Shown one piece after another: positions 1 through 6,890 of a stretch of 19,271 nt of DNA; position 1 is the first letter of the stretch, and each line of letters opens with the position of its first letter. The DNA is from an uncultured Dorea sp. (lineage in GTDB: Bacteria; Bacillota; Clostridia; Lachnospirales; Lachnospiraceae): positions 64,282 to 83,552 of the forward strand of contig CAJTUQ010000002.1 in NCBI GenBank assembly GCA_910579335.1, in the 5' to 3' direction. A program made the translations under genes and the position numbers. Below the pieces are notes generated by a model that made no database searches, was not told the origin of the DNA, and saw only the letters and a program-made list of their open reading frames with translations.

Positions 1-2020
1 TACTCCGTATGACGGGGACGAATCATTTCTCGCGGGTCCTACGCAGGCGACAAAAGAGCTTTGGGAGCAGGTTATGAAGCTGTCAGAAGAGGAGCGCAGG
101 GCAGGCGGGGTGCTTGATATGGACACGAAAATCGTATCCGGTATCACTTCCCACGGACCGGGGTATTTAGATAAAGGCAAGGAGAAGATTTTCGGGCTTC
201 AGACGGACAAGCCCTTTAAGCGCGCCTTGCAGCCTTACGGAGGTATACGGATGGCAGTAAAGGCATGTGAGGATAATGGCTATCATGTAGACCCGCAAAT
301 CGTGGACTTTTTTATGAAACACAGAAAAACCCACAATGACGGTGTATTTGACGCATATACTCCGGAGATGCGGGCGTGCCGTTCCAGCCATATCATTACC
401 GGCCTGCCGGATGCATACGGGCGCGGGCGCATTATCGGGGACTACAGGCGCGTAGCGCTCTACGGGCTTGACCGTCTTATCGAAGACAAAAAGCGGCAGA
501 AGGACGGGACGAGAATCATTATGTATTCGGATGTTACAAGGCAGCGGGAGGAACTCTCTGAGCAGATTAAGGCGCTGATGGAGTTAAAGGAGCTTGGCTC
601 TATCTACGGATTCGACATCTCCCGTCCGGCGGCAAACGTTAAGGAAGCGATTCAGTGGATGTACTTCGGCTATCTGGCGGCAATCAAGGAGCAGAACGGG
701 GCGGCCATGTCGCTGGGGCGTACTTCCACGTTTATCGATATATATTCGGAGAGGGACCTGGCAGCCGGTACATTTACGGAGGAAGAGATTCAGGAATTTG
801 TAGATCATTTTGTAATGAAGCTGAGGCTTGTTAAGTTTGCAAGGACGCCGGAGTACAACGCTCTTTTTTCCGGAGACCCGACGTGGGTTACAGAATCCAT
901 CGGTGGAATGGGGATTGACGGGCGTTCTATGGTTACGAAGATGTCTTTTCGGTATCTTCATACGCTGTCGAATCTTGGAACTGCACCGGAGCCGAATCTT
1001 ACCGTACTGTGGTCGGTAAGGCTTCCGGAAAATTTTAAGCGGTTTTGTGCCAGGACTTCTATTATGTCGTCTTCCATACAGTATGAAAACGACGATTTGA
1101 TGCGCGTGACGCATGGGGATGACTATGCAATCGCCTGCTGTGTATCTTCTATGCGCATCGGCAAGGAAATGCAGTTTTTCGGTGCGAGGGCCAATCTTGC
1201 GAAATGCCTGCTTTATGCGATTAACGGCGGCGTGGATGAGATTTCAAAGAAGCAGGTGGGTCCGAAGTATCGTCCGATTACTTCCGAATATCTTGATTAT
1301 GATGAGGTTATGGAACGGTTTGACGATATGATGAAATGGCTGGCGCAGGTATATGTGAACACGCTTAACGTCATCCACTATATGCATGATAAGTACTGCT
1401 ATGAGCGTATCCAGATGGCGCTTCACGACAAGAAGGTGACAAGATGGTTTGCGACGGGCATTGCGGGGCTTTCTGTAGTGGCGGATTCCCTCTCTGCAAT
1501 CAAGTATGCAAAGGTTAAGACGATTCGTGATGAGAATGGCATTGTAATTGATTATGAGGTTGAGGGAGATTTCCCGAAATACGGGAATGATGACGACAGG
1601 GCGGATAATATCGCATATGACGTCGTGCGCGACTTTATGCATTATATTAAAGGGAACCACACGTACAGAGGCGGTATCCCTACGACCTCCATTCTTACGA
1701 TTACGTCAAATGTGGTATATGGGAAAAATACCGGCTCGACGCCCGACGGACGTAAGGCGGGAGATGCATTTGCACCGGGCGCCAATCCGATGCACCACAG
1801 GGACAGCAAAGGAGCCGTGGCATCCTTAAGCTCGGTGTCAAAGCTGCCGTTTAAGGATGCGCAGGACGGTATTTCAAATACATTTTCCATCATCCCAGGC
1901 GCACTCGGAAAGGAAGATGCGGTATTGTTTGACGAGCTCAGCCTGGATGATCTGAGCTTTTCTATGGAGCCGGACTGCGCATGTGAGGAGTGGTCCGCCG
2001 CAGATGACAGAGACGAGTAA
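1..2020 (+). CDS. pflB: Pyruvate formate-lyase, large fragment lacking the glycyl-radical domain (5' end outside window)
   Basis: This is formate C-acetyltransferase, which splits pyruvate and CoA into acetyl-CoA and formate in anaerobic fermentation in the cytoplasm. The frame is open to the left edge: codons from base 2 read TPYDGDESFLAGP, a typical N-terminal PFL segment, so the ATG at 74 is internal and the true start lies outside. About 672 residues are visible. The paired active-site cysteines (IACCVS) are encoded at 1136-1141, and the VFDAYTPEMR and SNTFSIIPGALGK segments are canonical. The frame stops at 2018-2020 just after GALGKEDAV, with an acidic tail (EPDCACEEW) where a normal PFL continues for about 80 more residues to the radical glycine. 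That missing part is encoded by the next gene. Alone this polypeptide should be inactive. Family identity is certain; the split is seen directly. Confidence 0.95.
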   Translation, partial: TPYDGDESFLAGPTQATKELWEQVMKLSEEERRAGGVLDMDTKIVSGITSHGPGYLDKGKEKIFGLQTDKPFKRALQPYGGIRMAVKACEDNGYHVDPQIVDFFMKHRKTHNDGVFDAYTPEMRACRSSHIITGLPDAYGRGRIIGDYRRVALYGLDRLIEDKKRQKDGTRIIMYSDVTRQREELSEQIKALMELKELGSIYGFDISRPAANVKEAIQWMYFGYLAAIKEQNGAAMSLGRTSTFIDIYSERDLAAGTFTEEEIQEFVDHFVMKLRLVKFARTPEYNALFSGDPTWVTESIGGMGIDGRSMVTKMSFRYLHTLSNLGTAPEPNLTVLWSVRLPENFKRFCARTSIMSSSIQYENDDLMRVTHGDDYAIACCVSSMRIGKEMQFFGARANLAKCLLYAINGGVDEISKKQVGPKYRPITSEYLDYDEVMERFDDMMKWLAQVYVNTLNVIHYMHDKYCYERIQMALHDKKVTRWFATGIAGLSVVADSLSAIKYAKVKTIRDENGIVIDYEVEGDFPKYGNDDDRADNIAYDVVRDFMHYIKGNHTYRGGIPTTSILTITSNVVYGKNTGSTPDGRKAGDAFAPGANPMHHRDSKGAVASLSSVSKLPFKDAQDGISNTFSIIPGALGKEDAVLFDELSLDDLSFSMEPDCACEEWSAADDRDE

Positions 2021-2030
2021 AGGAGCGCAG

Positions 2031-2049
2031 CGGGCAAGAGTTTGGCCCG
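2031..2049 (+). other. Small hairpin between the two PFL genes
   Basis: CGGGC (2031-2035) pairs with GCCCG (2045-2049) around a 9-nt loop, and CGC (2026-2028) with GCG (2054-2056) can extend it across an internal loop. It lies in the 65-nt gap between the two PFL reading frames. No T-tract follows, so it is not a terminator. It might protect an mRNA end or tune relative expression, but it could be chance. Confidence 0.3.
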
Positions 2050-2071
2050 GAGAGCGATTTATAGATTTAGA

Positions 2072-2077
2072 AGGAGG
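2072..2077 (+). promoter_or_regulatory. Ribosome binding site setting the start of the stand-alone glycyl-radical domain
   Basis: A perfect AGGAGG lies 8 nt before the ATG at 2086 but only 2 nt before the in-frame ATG at 2080. The start at 2086 is therefore preferred. The strong dedicated site shows that the small frame is meant to be translated independently. Confidence 0.8.
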
Positions 2078-2085
2078 ATATGATT

Positions 2086-2328
2086 ATGAATATCAGCGAG
2101 GCACAGGTAGACAACTTAGTACAATTGATTGACGGTTACGCCGAGAAGGGCGGGCATCATCTGAATGTAAATGTATTTACGAAGGAAACTCTTTTAGATG
2201 CGCAGGCGCATCCGGAAAAATATCCCCAGCTTACCGTCCGGGTATCCGGGTATGCGGTGAATTTTAACAAGCTGACGAAGGAGCAGCAGGACGAGGTTAT
2301 TTCAAGAACCTTCCATGAAGGGATGTAG
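2086..2328 (+). CDS. Stand-alone C-terminal glycyl-radical domain of pyruvate formate-lyase (GrcA/YfiD-like)
   Basis: This 80-residue protein carries the part missing from the preceding gene. GGHHLNVNVF, HPEKYPQLT and RVSGYAVNF are the canonical C-terminal PFL motifs. The radical glycine is Gly55 (codon 2248-2250), in RVSGY. It ends FHEGM, as full-length PFLs end. It is expected to dock on the large fragment and receive the glycyl radical from PflA, completing the enzyme. E. coli GrcA (YfiD) is a known stand-alone spare domain of this kind, but there the main PFL keeps its own domain. Here the upstream PFL has none, so this copy would be obligatory. It has its own AGGAGG. Upstream in its frame, TAG at 2068-2070 blocks continuous reading, so one indel would not join the two genes. 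pflA follows 21 nt downstream. Confidence 0.9.
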   Translation: MNISEAQVDNLVQLIDGYAEKGGHHLNVNVFTKETLLDAQAHPEKYPQLTVRVSGYAVNFNKLTKEQQDEVISRTFHEGM

Positions 2329-2349
2329 CATGTAAGGAAGGGGAAGGCA

Positions 2350-3111
2350 ATGAATGATATGGGAAAGAATATGACCGGATATATTCATTCTATCGAAAGC
2401 TTCGGGACCGTGGACGGTCCCGGAGTTCGTTTTGTTGTATTTTTCCAGGGATGCCCGATGCGCTGCAAGTACTGTCACAATCCTGATACGTGGGCGGCAG
2501 CCGGCGGGAGCAAAAGGACGGTGGGGGAGCTTTTGGAGGAATACGGGCGCAATCAGGCGTTCTACCGGGGCGGAGGGCTTACGGCGACCGGCGGAGAGCC
2601 GTTGATGCAGCTTGCGTTTCTGACAGAGCTGTTCTCGGAGGCGAAAAAGAGAGGAATCCATACATGCCTCGATACATCGGGGATTCTATACAGCGACAGA
2701 AAAAAAGAGGAGTTCCATAGGCTGTTTGCCGTGACGGACCTGGTGCTTCTCGACGTAAAACACAGTTCGGGAGAAGGCCATCTCAAGCTTACGTCAAAAG
2801 AGCAGGGGCCTGTGCTGGCATTTGCAAAGGCGCTTGAAAATGCGGCGGTTCCGGTAATCGTCCGGCATGTAGCGGTACCGGGGATAACAGACGGGGAGGA
2901 TGAGCTTAGGGAGCTGGGCCGCCTGATTGGAAGGTGGACGAATCTGAAAGGGCTTGAGGTGCTCGCTTATCACACAATGGGAGTATCCAAATACAGGGAG
3001 CTGGGGCTTTCGTATCCCCTTGAAGGGATTGACGATATGAGACCGGAGAAAGCAAAGGAAGCGAGGGAGAAGGTTCTGGAGGGAATCCGTTTGGTGAGAG
3101 GAAAAAAGTAA
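2350..3111 (+). CDS. pflA: Pyruvate formate-lyase activating enzyme (radical SAM)
   Basis: This radical SAM enzyme uses a [4Fe-4S] cluster and S-adenosylmethionine to place the glycyl radical on PFL. The cluster motif is C35-x3-C39-x2-C42, within GCPMRCKYCHNPDTW. The N-terminal SIESFGTVDGPGVRFVVF and the SAM-binding TATGGEPL segment are characteristic of PflA. Length is 253 residues, close to the usual 245. The ATG at 2350 follows the purine-rich AAGGAAGGGGAAGG; ATG at 2359 is a possible alternative. It lies just downstream of the small PFL subunit gene and is presumably co-transcribed. Its natural target here would be Gly55 of the 80-residue protein, not a glycine in a full-length chain. I see no convincing terminator after it. 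Confidence 0.95.
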   Translation: MNDMGKNMTGYIHSIESFGTVDGPGVRFVVFFQGCPMRCKYCHNPDTWAAAGGSKRTVGELLEEYGRNQAFYRGGGLTATGGEPLMQLAFLTELFSEAKKRGIHTCLDTSGILYSDRKKEEFHRLFAVTDLVLLDVKHSSGEGHLKLTSKEQGPVLAFAKALENAAVPVIVRHVAVPGITDGEDELRELGRLIGRWTNLKGLEVLAYHTMGVSKYRELGLSYPLEGIDDMRPEKAKEAREKVLEGIRLVRGKK

Positions 3112-3155
3112 AAAAACCGTTTTGTCGGTAAAATATGAAATGATTGAATAGGAAC

Positions 3156-3184
3156 TTTTATCCGCACGCAAAATATGATAGAAT
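3156..3184 (+). promoter_or_regulatory. Possible promoter upstream of glyA
   Basis: In the AT-rich gap after pflA, TAGAAT (3179-3184) could serve as a -10 element with TTTTAT (3156-3161) 17 nt upstream as a weak -35; TATGAT (3174-3179) is an overlapping alternative. AAAATATGA occurs twice, at 3130-3138 and 3170-3178, exactly 40 bp apart. The match is weak and read by eye only. Confidence 0.3.
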
Positions 3185-3235
3185 AATCTTTAACTGTATG
3201 GATGTAATTTTATTAAATGCCAAGGAGGAAGTGTG

Positions 3236-4471
3236 ATGTATTCATTTGACGAGATTAAAAATGCCGACCCGGAGATTGCGCAGGCAATCACGGATGAGAT
3301 GGAGCGCCAAAATTCCCATATAGAACTGATAGCGTCAGAAAACTGGGTGAGCAAGGCTGTCATGGCGGCGATGGGAAGCCCGCTGACAAATAAATATGCG
3401 GAAGGCTATCCGGGAAAGAGGTATTACGGAGGCTGCCAGTGCGTGGACGTGGTTGAAGATCTGGCAAGAGACAGGGCGAAGAAACTATTTGGGTGCGATT
3501 ATGCAAACGTACAGCCCCATTCCGGGGCGCAGGCTAATATGGCCGTATTTTTTGCGCTTTTGCAGCCGGGAGATAAAATTCTGGGAATGAATCTTGACCA
3601 CGGCGGGCATTTGACGCACGGTTCTCCTGTCAATATGTCCGGCTCATATTTTGAGACGTCCTTTTACGGCGTCAATGATGAAGGCGTTATAGACTATGAT
3701 GTTGTCAGAAAGACGGCGCTTGAGGAAAAGCCAAAGCTTATCATTGCCGGAGCAAGCGCATATGCGCGGACAATTGATTTTAAGAGATTCCGTGAGATTG
3801 CGGATGAAGTGCAAGCCTATCTTATGGTAGATATGGCGCATATCGCCGGGCTTGTGGCGGCAGGCCTTCATCCAAGCCCGATTCCCTATGCAGATGTGGT
3901 GACGACAACGACCCACAAAACGCTGAGAGGCCCCAGGGGGGGATTGATTTTGTGCAATCAGGCGGCGGCGGAGAAGTTTAATTTTAACAAAGCCGTATTT
4001 CCGGGAACACAGGGAGGACCGCTTGAGCATGTAATCGCGGGCAAGGCAGTGTGCTTTAAAGAAGCGCTGCAGCCGGAATTTAAAGAATATCAAAAGCAGA
4101 TAGTAAAGAATGCCCAGGCTCTGTGCAGCGGACTGATGAAGCGGGGCGTAAAAATCGTGTCCGGCGGAACGGACAACCATCTGATGCTTGTTGATCTGAG
4201 TAAAGAGACGGTGACGGGAAAGGAACTTGAAAGACGTCTGGATGAAGCGCATATTACCTGCAATAAAAATACCATTCCCAATGACCCTCGTTCGCCGTTC
4301 GTTACAAGCGGCGTGCGTCTCGGCACTCCGGCGGTTACGACCCGCGGAATGAAGGAGGAGGACATGGACGTTATCGCCGAGGCGGTGGCGATGGTCATTA
4401 AGAGTGAAGATGCCGTAGAAAAAGCGAAAAATCTTGTAAAGGAATTGACAGATAAGTACCCGCTTATTTAA
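3236..4471 (+). CDS. glyA: Serine hydroxymethyltransferase
   Basis: This pyridoxal-phosphate enzyme interconverts serine plus tetrahydrofolate with glycine plus methylene-tetrahydrofolate, supplying one-carbon units in the cytoplasm. Length is about 411 residues, normal for bacterial GlyA. Recognisable segments are IELIASENWVSKAV, TNKYAEGYPGKRYYGGC, QPHSGAQAN and the cofactor-binding VVTTTTHKTLRGPRGG, where Lys228 (3917-3919) forms the Schiff base. AGGAGG at 3223-3228 lies 7 nt before ATG 3236. A GTG immediately upstream (3233) is in frame but less well placed. It follows the PFL genes at a gap of about 120 nt and probably has its own promoter. No good terminator is visible before nrdD. Confidence 0.97.
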   Translation: MYSFDEIKNADPEIAQAITDEMERQNSHIELIASENWVSKAVMAAMGSPLTNKYAEGYPGKRYYGGCQCVDVVEDLARDRAKKLFGCDYANVQPHSGAQANMAVFFALLQPGDKILGMNLDHGGHLTHGSPVNMSGSYFETSFYGVNDEGVIDYDVVRKTALEEKPKLIIAGASAYARTIDFKRFREIADEVQAYLMVDMAHIAGLVAAGLHPSPIPYADVVTTTTHKTLRGPRGGLILCNQAAAEKFNFNKAVFPGTQGGPLEHVIAGKAVCFKEALQPEFKEYQKQIVKNAQALCSGLMKRGVKIVSGGTDNHLMLVDLSKETVTGKELERRLDEAHITCNKNTIPNDPRSPFVTSGVRLGTPAVTTRGMKEEDMDVIAEAVAMVIKSEDAVEKAKNLVKELTDKYPLI

Positions 4472-4495
4472 AGGATAAAAAATTAAATTTACCTC

Positions 4496-4524
4496 TTTTC
4501 AAATTCTGCATTTTGTTGTATTAT
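4496..4524 (+). promoter_or_regulatory. Likely nrdD promoter
   Basis: TTTTCA (4496-4501) and TATTAT (4519-4524) are separated by 17 nt, giving a fair -35/-10 pair. Transcription would begin near 4531, which places the first NrdR-like box right at the start site, where a repressor would block RNA polymerase. The elements were read by eye. Confidence 0.5.
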
Positions 4525-4533
4525 AGAAAGGCA

Positions 4534-4549
4534 CCACAATATATAGTGT
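4534..4549 (+). promoter_or_regulatory. NrdR box 1 (ribonucleotide reductase repressor site)
   Basis: CCACAATATATAGTGT is an excellent match to the NrdR consensus acaCwATATaTwGtgt, with inverted CAC/GTG ends around an ATATAT core. NrdR is an ATP-cone repressor that shuts off nrd operons when dNTPs are plentiful. The box lies 60 nt before the nrdD start codon, overlapping the predicted transcription start. Confidence 0.8.
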
Positions 4550-4565
4550 GTGAAGTGATATAAAA

Positions 4566-4581
4566 AACCAATATTTTGTAG
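4566..4581 (+). promoter_or_regulatory. NrdR box 2
   Basis: AACCAATATTTTGTAG keeps the core CwATATtTwG of the NrdR consensus but has weaker outer positions. Its centre is 32 bp from that of box 1, about three helical turns, which is the usual spacing of paired NrdR boxes. The spacing supports it more than the sequence alone. Confidence 0.65.
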
Positions 4582-4609
4582 AATATAGTTTCGGGGGTCA
4601 AGAGAGCGA

Positions 4610-6793
4610 ATGGAAGTAAAAACAAATGTAATTAAGCGTAATGGTGAAGAGGTTGGGTTTAATCTGGATAAAATCGTCAATGCAATCAAGGCGGCCAACC
4701 GGGAAGTGGATAAGCTCCATCAGATGAATGAATACCAGGTGATGGCCATTGCGGATACGATTGCGCAGAAAGTGCAGGAGATGAGACATGCGGTGCATGT
4801 GGAAGATATTCAGGATATGGTTGAGACCGGCATCATGGAGATGAGAGGCTACGAGGTGGCTCAAAAATATGTGCGCTACCGTTATAAGCGCGAGCTCACC
4901 CGCAAATCCAATACGACTGACAATGGCATCCTTGCTTTGATTGAGCACTTGAATGAAGAGGTGAACCAGGAAAATTCCAATAAAAACCCGGTTATCAATT
5001 CCACGCAGCGGGATTATATGGCCGGCGAGGTCAGCAAGGATTTATCGAAAAGAGTGCTTCTGCCGGAGGAAGTGGTACAAGCGCATGAGGCAGGCATTAT
5101 ACATTTTCACGACTCCGATTATTTTGCCCAGAAGGAGCATAACTGTGATTTGATTAATCTGGAGGATATGCTGCAGAACGGTACGGTTATCAGTGAGACG
5201 ATGATTGAAAAGCCCCATAGCTTTTCCACGGCCTGCAATGTGGCTACGCAGATTGTCGCGCAGGTTGCCAGCAACCAGTACGGCGGACAGTCCTTTTCTC
5301 TGGCGCATCTGGCTCCGTTTGTAGATATCAGCAGGAGAAAGATACGCAGTGCGGTCGTTGAGGAGAGAAAGGACTGCAGGGAGAGCCTGGATAAAGAGAT
5401 TATCGACCGGGTTACGGAAAGAAGGCTGCGCGAAGAGATTAAGAGCGGAATCCAGACGATTCAGTATCAGTTGATTACGCTTATGACGTGTAACGGGCAG
5501 GCTCCGTTTGTGACTATATTTATGTATCTGGACGAGGTGGAAGAGGGACAGGGCAGGGAAGACCTTGCCATGATTATAGAGGAAGTCCTGATTCAGAGGA
5601 TGCAGGGCGTGAAAAATGAGGCGGGAGTTTGGATTACACCGGCGTTTCCGAAGCTGATTTATGTGTTGGACGAGGATAATGTATCGTCCGATTCCAGATA
5701 CTGGTATCTGACGGAGCTTGCTGCGAGATGTACGGCCAAGCGGATGGTGCCCGATTATATCTCCGCCAAGATAATGAAAGAACTCAAGCAGGGCGAGGTA
5801 TACACTTGCATGGGATGCCGTTCTTTCCTTACGGTAGAGGATTCACAGAGAAATGAAGACGGGAGCCATAAGTTTTACGGAAGATTCAATCAGGGAGTCG
5901 TGACAATCAACCTTGTTGACGTGGCATGTTCCTCCGAGGGAAACATGGAGCGTTTTTGGGAGATTCTGGACGAGCGTTTGGAATTGTGCCACAGGGCGCT
6001 GCGCTGCCGCCATGAAAGGCTTCTTGGGACGATATCCGACGTGGCTCCGATTCTGTGGCAGAACGGTGCGCTGGCGCGGCTTAAAAAGGGCGAGCCCATC
6101 GACAAGCTTTTGTACAACGGGTATTCCACGATTTCTTTGGGATATGCGGGACTTTATGAGATGTGCGTGCGCATGCTGGGCAAATCCCATACAGACCCGG
6201 AGGCGAGACCGTTTGCGCTGTCGGTTATGCAGAGGCTGAACGATAAGTGCAAGGAGTGGAAGCAGGCGGAGAATATCAGCTATTCGGTATACGGGACGCC
6301 GATGGAATCTACTACGTACAAGTTTGCAAAGTGCCTGCAGAAGCGTTTCGGGATTATTCCGGGAGTTACGGATAAGAACTATATTACGAACAGCTACCAT
6401 GTACATGTATCAGAAGAAATCGATGCATTCAGCAAGCTGAAATTCGAAGCGGATTTCCAGAAGCTGTCTCCTGGCGGGGCAATCAGCTATGTGGAGGTCC
6501 CGAATATGCAGAATAATATTCCGGCGGTAGTCTCCGTTATGAGATTTATATACGACAATATTATGTATGCGGAGCTGAATACGAAGAGCGATTTCTGTGA
6601 AACATGCGGATATAACGGTGAGATTTTGATTAAAGAGGATGAAGCGGGCAAGCTTGTGTGGGAGTGTCCGAACTGCGGAAACCGGGACCAGAACCATATG
6701 TTTGTGGCTAGACGGACCTGCGGATATATCGGGACGCAGTTCTGGAATCAGGGCAGGACTCAGGAGATAAAGGATAGAGTTTTGCATCTGTAG
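4610..6793 (+). CDS. nrdD: Anaerobic (class III) ribonucleoside-triphosphate reductase
   Basis: This enzyme reduces ribonucleoside triphosphates to deoxynucleotides without oxygen, using a glycyl radical. Its 727 residues begin with an ATP-cone allosteric domain (about 3-95, starting VIKRNGEEVGFNLDKI). The catalytic barrel follows; YTCMGCRSFL at 398-407 is the likely finger loop bearing the radical-relay cysteine. A zinc site is formed by C663-x2-C666 and C686-x2-C689. The C-terminal RTCGYIG contains the radical Gly705 (6722-6724). The domain is intact here, in contrast to the split PFL in the same window. The ribosome site is poor (GGGGG at 4593-4597, AGAGAG at 4601-4606), but no better in-frame start was found. 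Two NrdR boxes precede it and a terminator hairpin follows it. Confidence 0.97.
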   Translation: MEVKTNVIKRNGEEVGFNLDKIVNAIKAANREVDKLHQMNEYQVMAIADTIAQKVQEMRHAVHVEDIQDMVETGIMEMRGYEVAQKYVRYRYKRELTRKSNTTDNGILALIEHLNEEVNQENSNKNPVINSTQRDYMAGEVSKDLSKRVLLPEEVVQAHEAGIIHFHDSDYFAQKEHNCDLINLEDMLQNGTVISETMIEKPHSFSTACNVATQIVAQVASNQYGGQSFSLAHLAPFVDISRRKIRSAVVEERKDCRESLDKEIIDRVTERRLREEIKSGIQTIQYQLITLMTCNGQAPFVTIFMYLDEVEEGQGREDLAMIIEEVLIQRMQGVKNEAGVWITPAFPKLIYVLDEDNVSSDSRYWYLTELAARCTAKRMVPDYISAKIMKELKQGEVYTCMGCRSFLTVEDSQRNEDGSHKFYGRFNQGVVTINLVDVACSSEGNMERFWEILDERLELCHRALRCRHERLLGTISDVAPILWQNGALARLKKGEPIDKLLYNGYSTISLGYAGLYEMCVRMLGKSHTDPEARPFALSVMQRLNDKCKEWKQAENISYSVYGTPMESTTYKFAKCLQKRFGIIPGVTDKNYITNSYHVHVSEEIDAFSKLKFEADFQKLSPGGAISYVEVPNMQNNIPAVVSVMRFIYDNIMYAELNTKSDFCETCGYNGEILIKEDEAGKLVWECPNCGNRDQNHMFVARRTCGYIGTQFWNQGRTQEIKDRVLHL

Positions 6794-6810
6794 ATTACAA
6801 TATGAGGAAC

Positions 6811-6845
6811 AGTGCATGTCCTGGTATCCGGGGCATGCACTTTTT
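6811..6845 (+). terminator. Intrinsic terminator between nrdD and nrdG
   Basis: AGTGCATGTCCTGG (6811-6824) pairs with CCGGGGCATGCACT (6828-6841) around a 3-nt TAT loop: a 14-bp stem with two G-U pairs, followed by TTTTT. It begins 18 nt after the nrdD stop and ends 45 nt before the nrdG start. Partial read-through would give more NrdD than NrdG. Confidence 0.85.
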
Positions 6846-6890
6846 ATCTGCCGGACTTTAGTGCGGATGTTTGAAAGCGGAGAGAGGATT

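Noticed and set aside
584..1114. 176-residue minus-strand frame opposite PFL
   Set aside because: It is antisense to a conserved gene, rich in Arg, Lys and His, and has no recognisable domain. It is a shadow of the real gene.
1..2328. The PFL split explained as a single sequencing frameshift
   Set aside because: The large frame ends in TAA at 2018-2020, the small frame has TAG at 2068-2070, and a well-placed AGGAGG precedes the small frame. At least two changes would be needed to join them. Raw reads would still be the final test.
3116..3129. Terminator after pflA
   Set aside because: ACCG/CGGT gives only a 4-bp stem with no T-tract on the plus strand. It is too weak to call.
3644..4252. 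202-residue minus-strand frame opposite glyA
   Set aside because: It is antisense to a conserved enzyme and shows no domain or ribosome site.
6816..6890. Upstream starts for nrdG (ATG 6816, GTG 6861, ATG 6867)
   Set aside because: 6816 lies inside the terminator hairpin and the others lack a ribosome site. ATG 6891 has one and gives the normal NrdG length.
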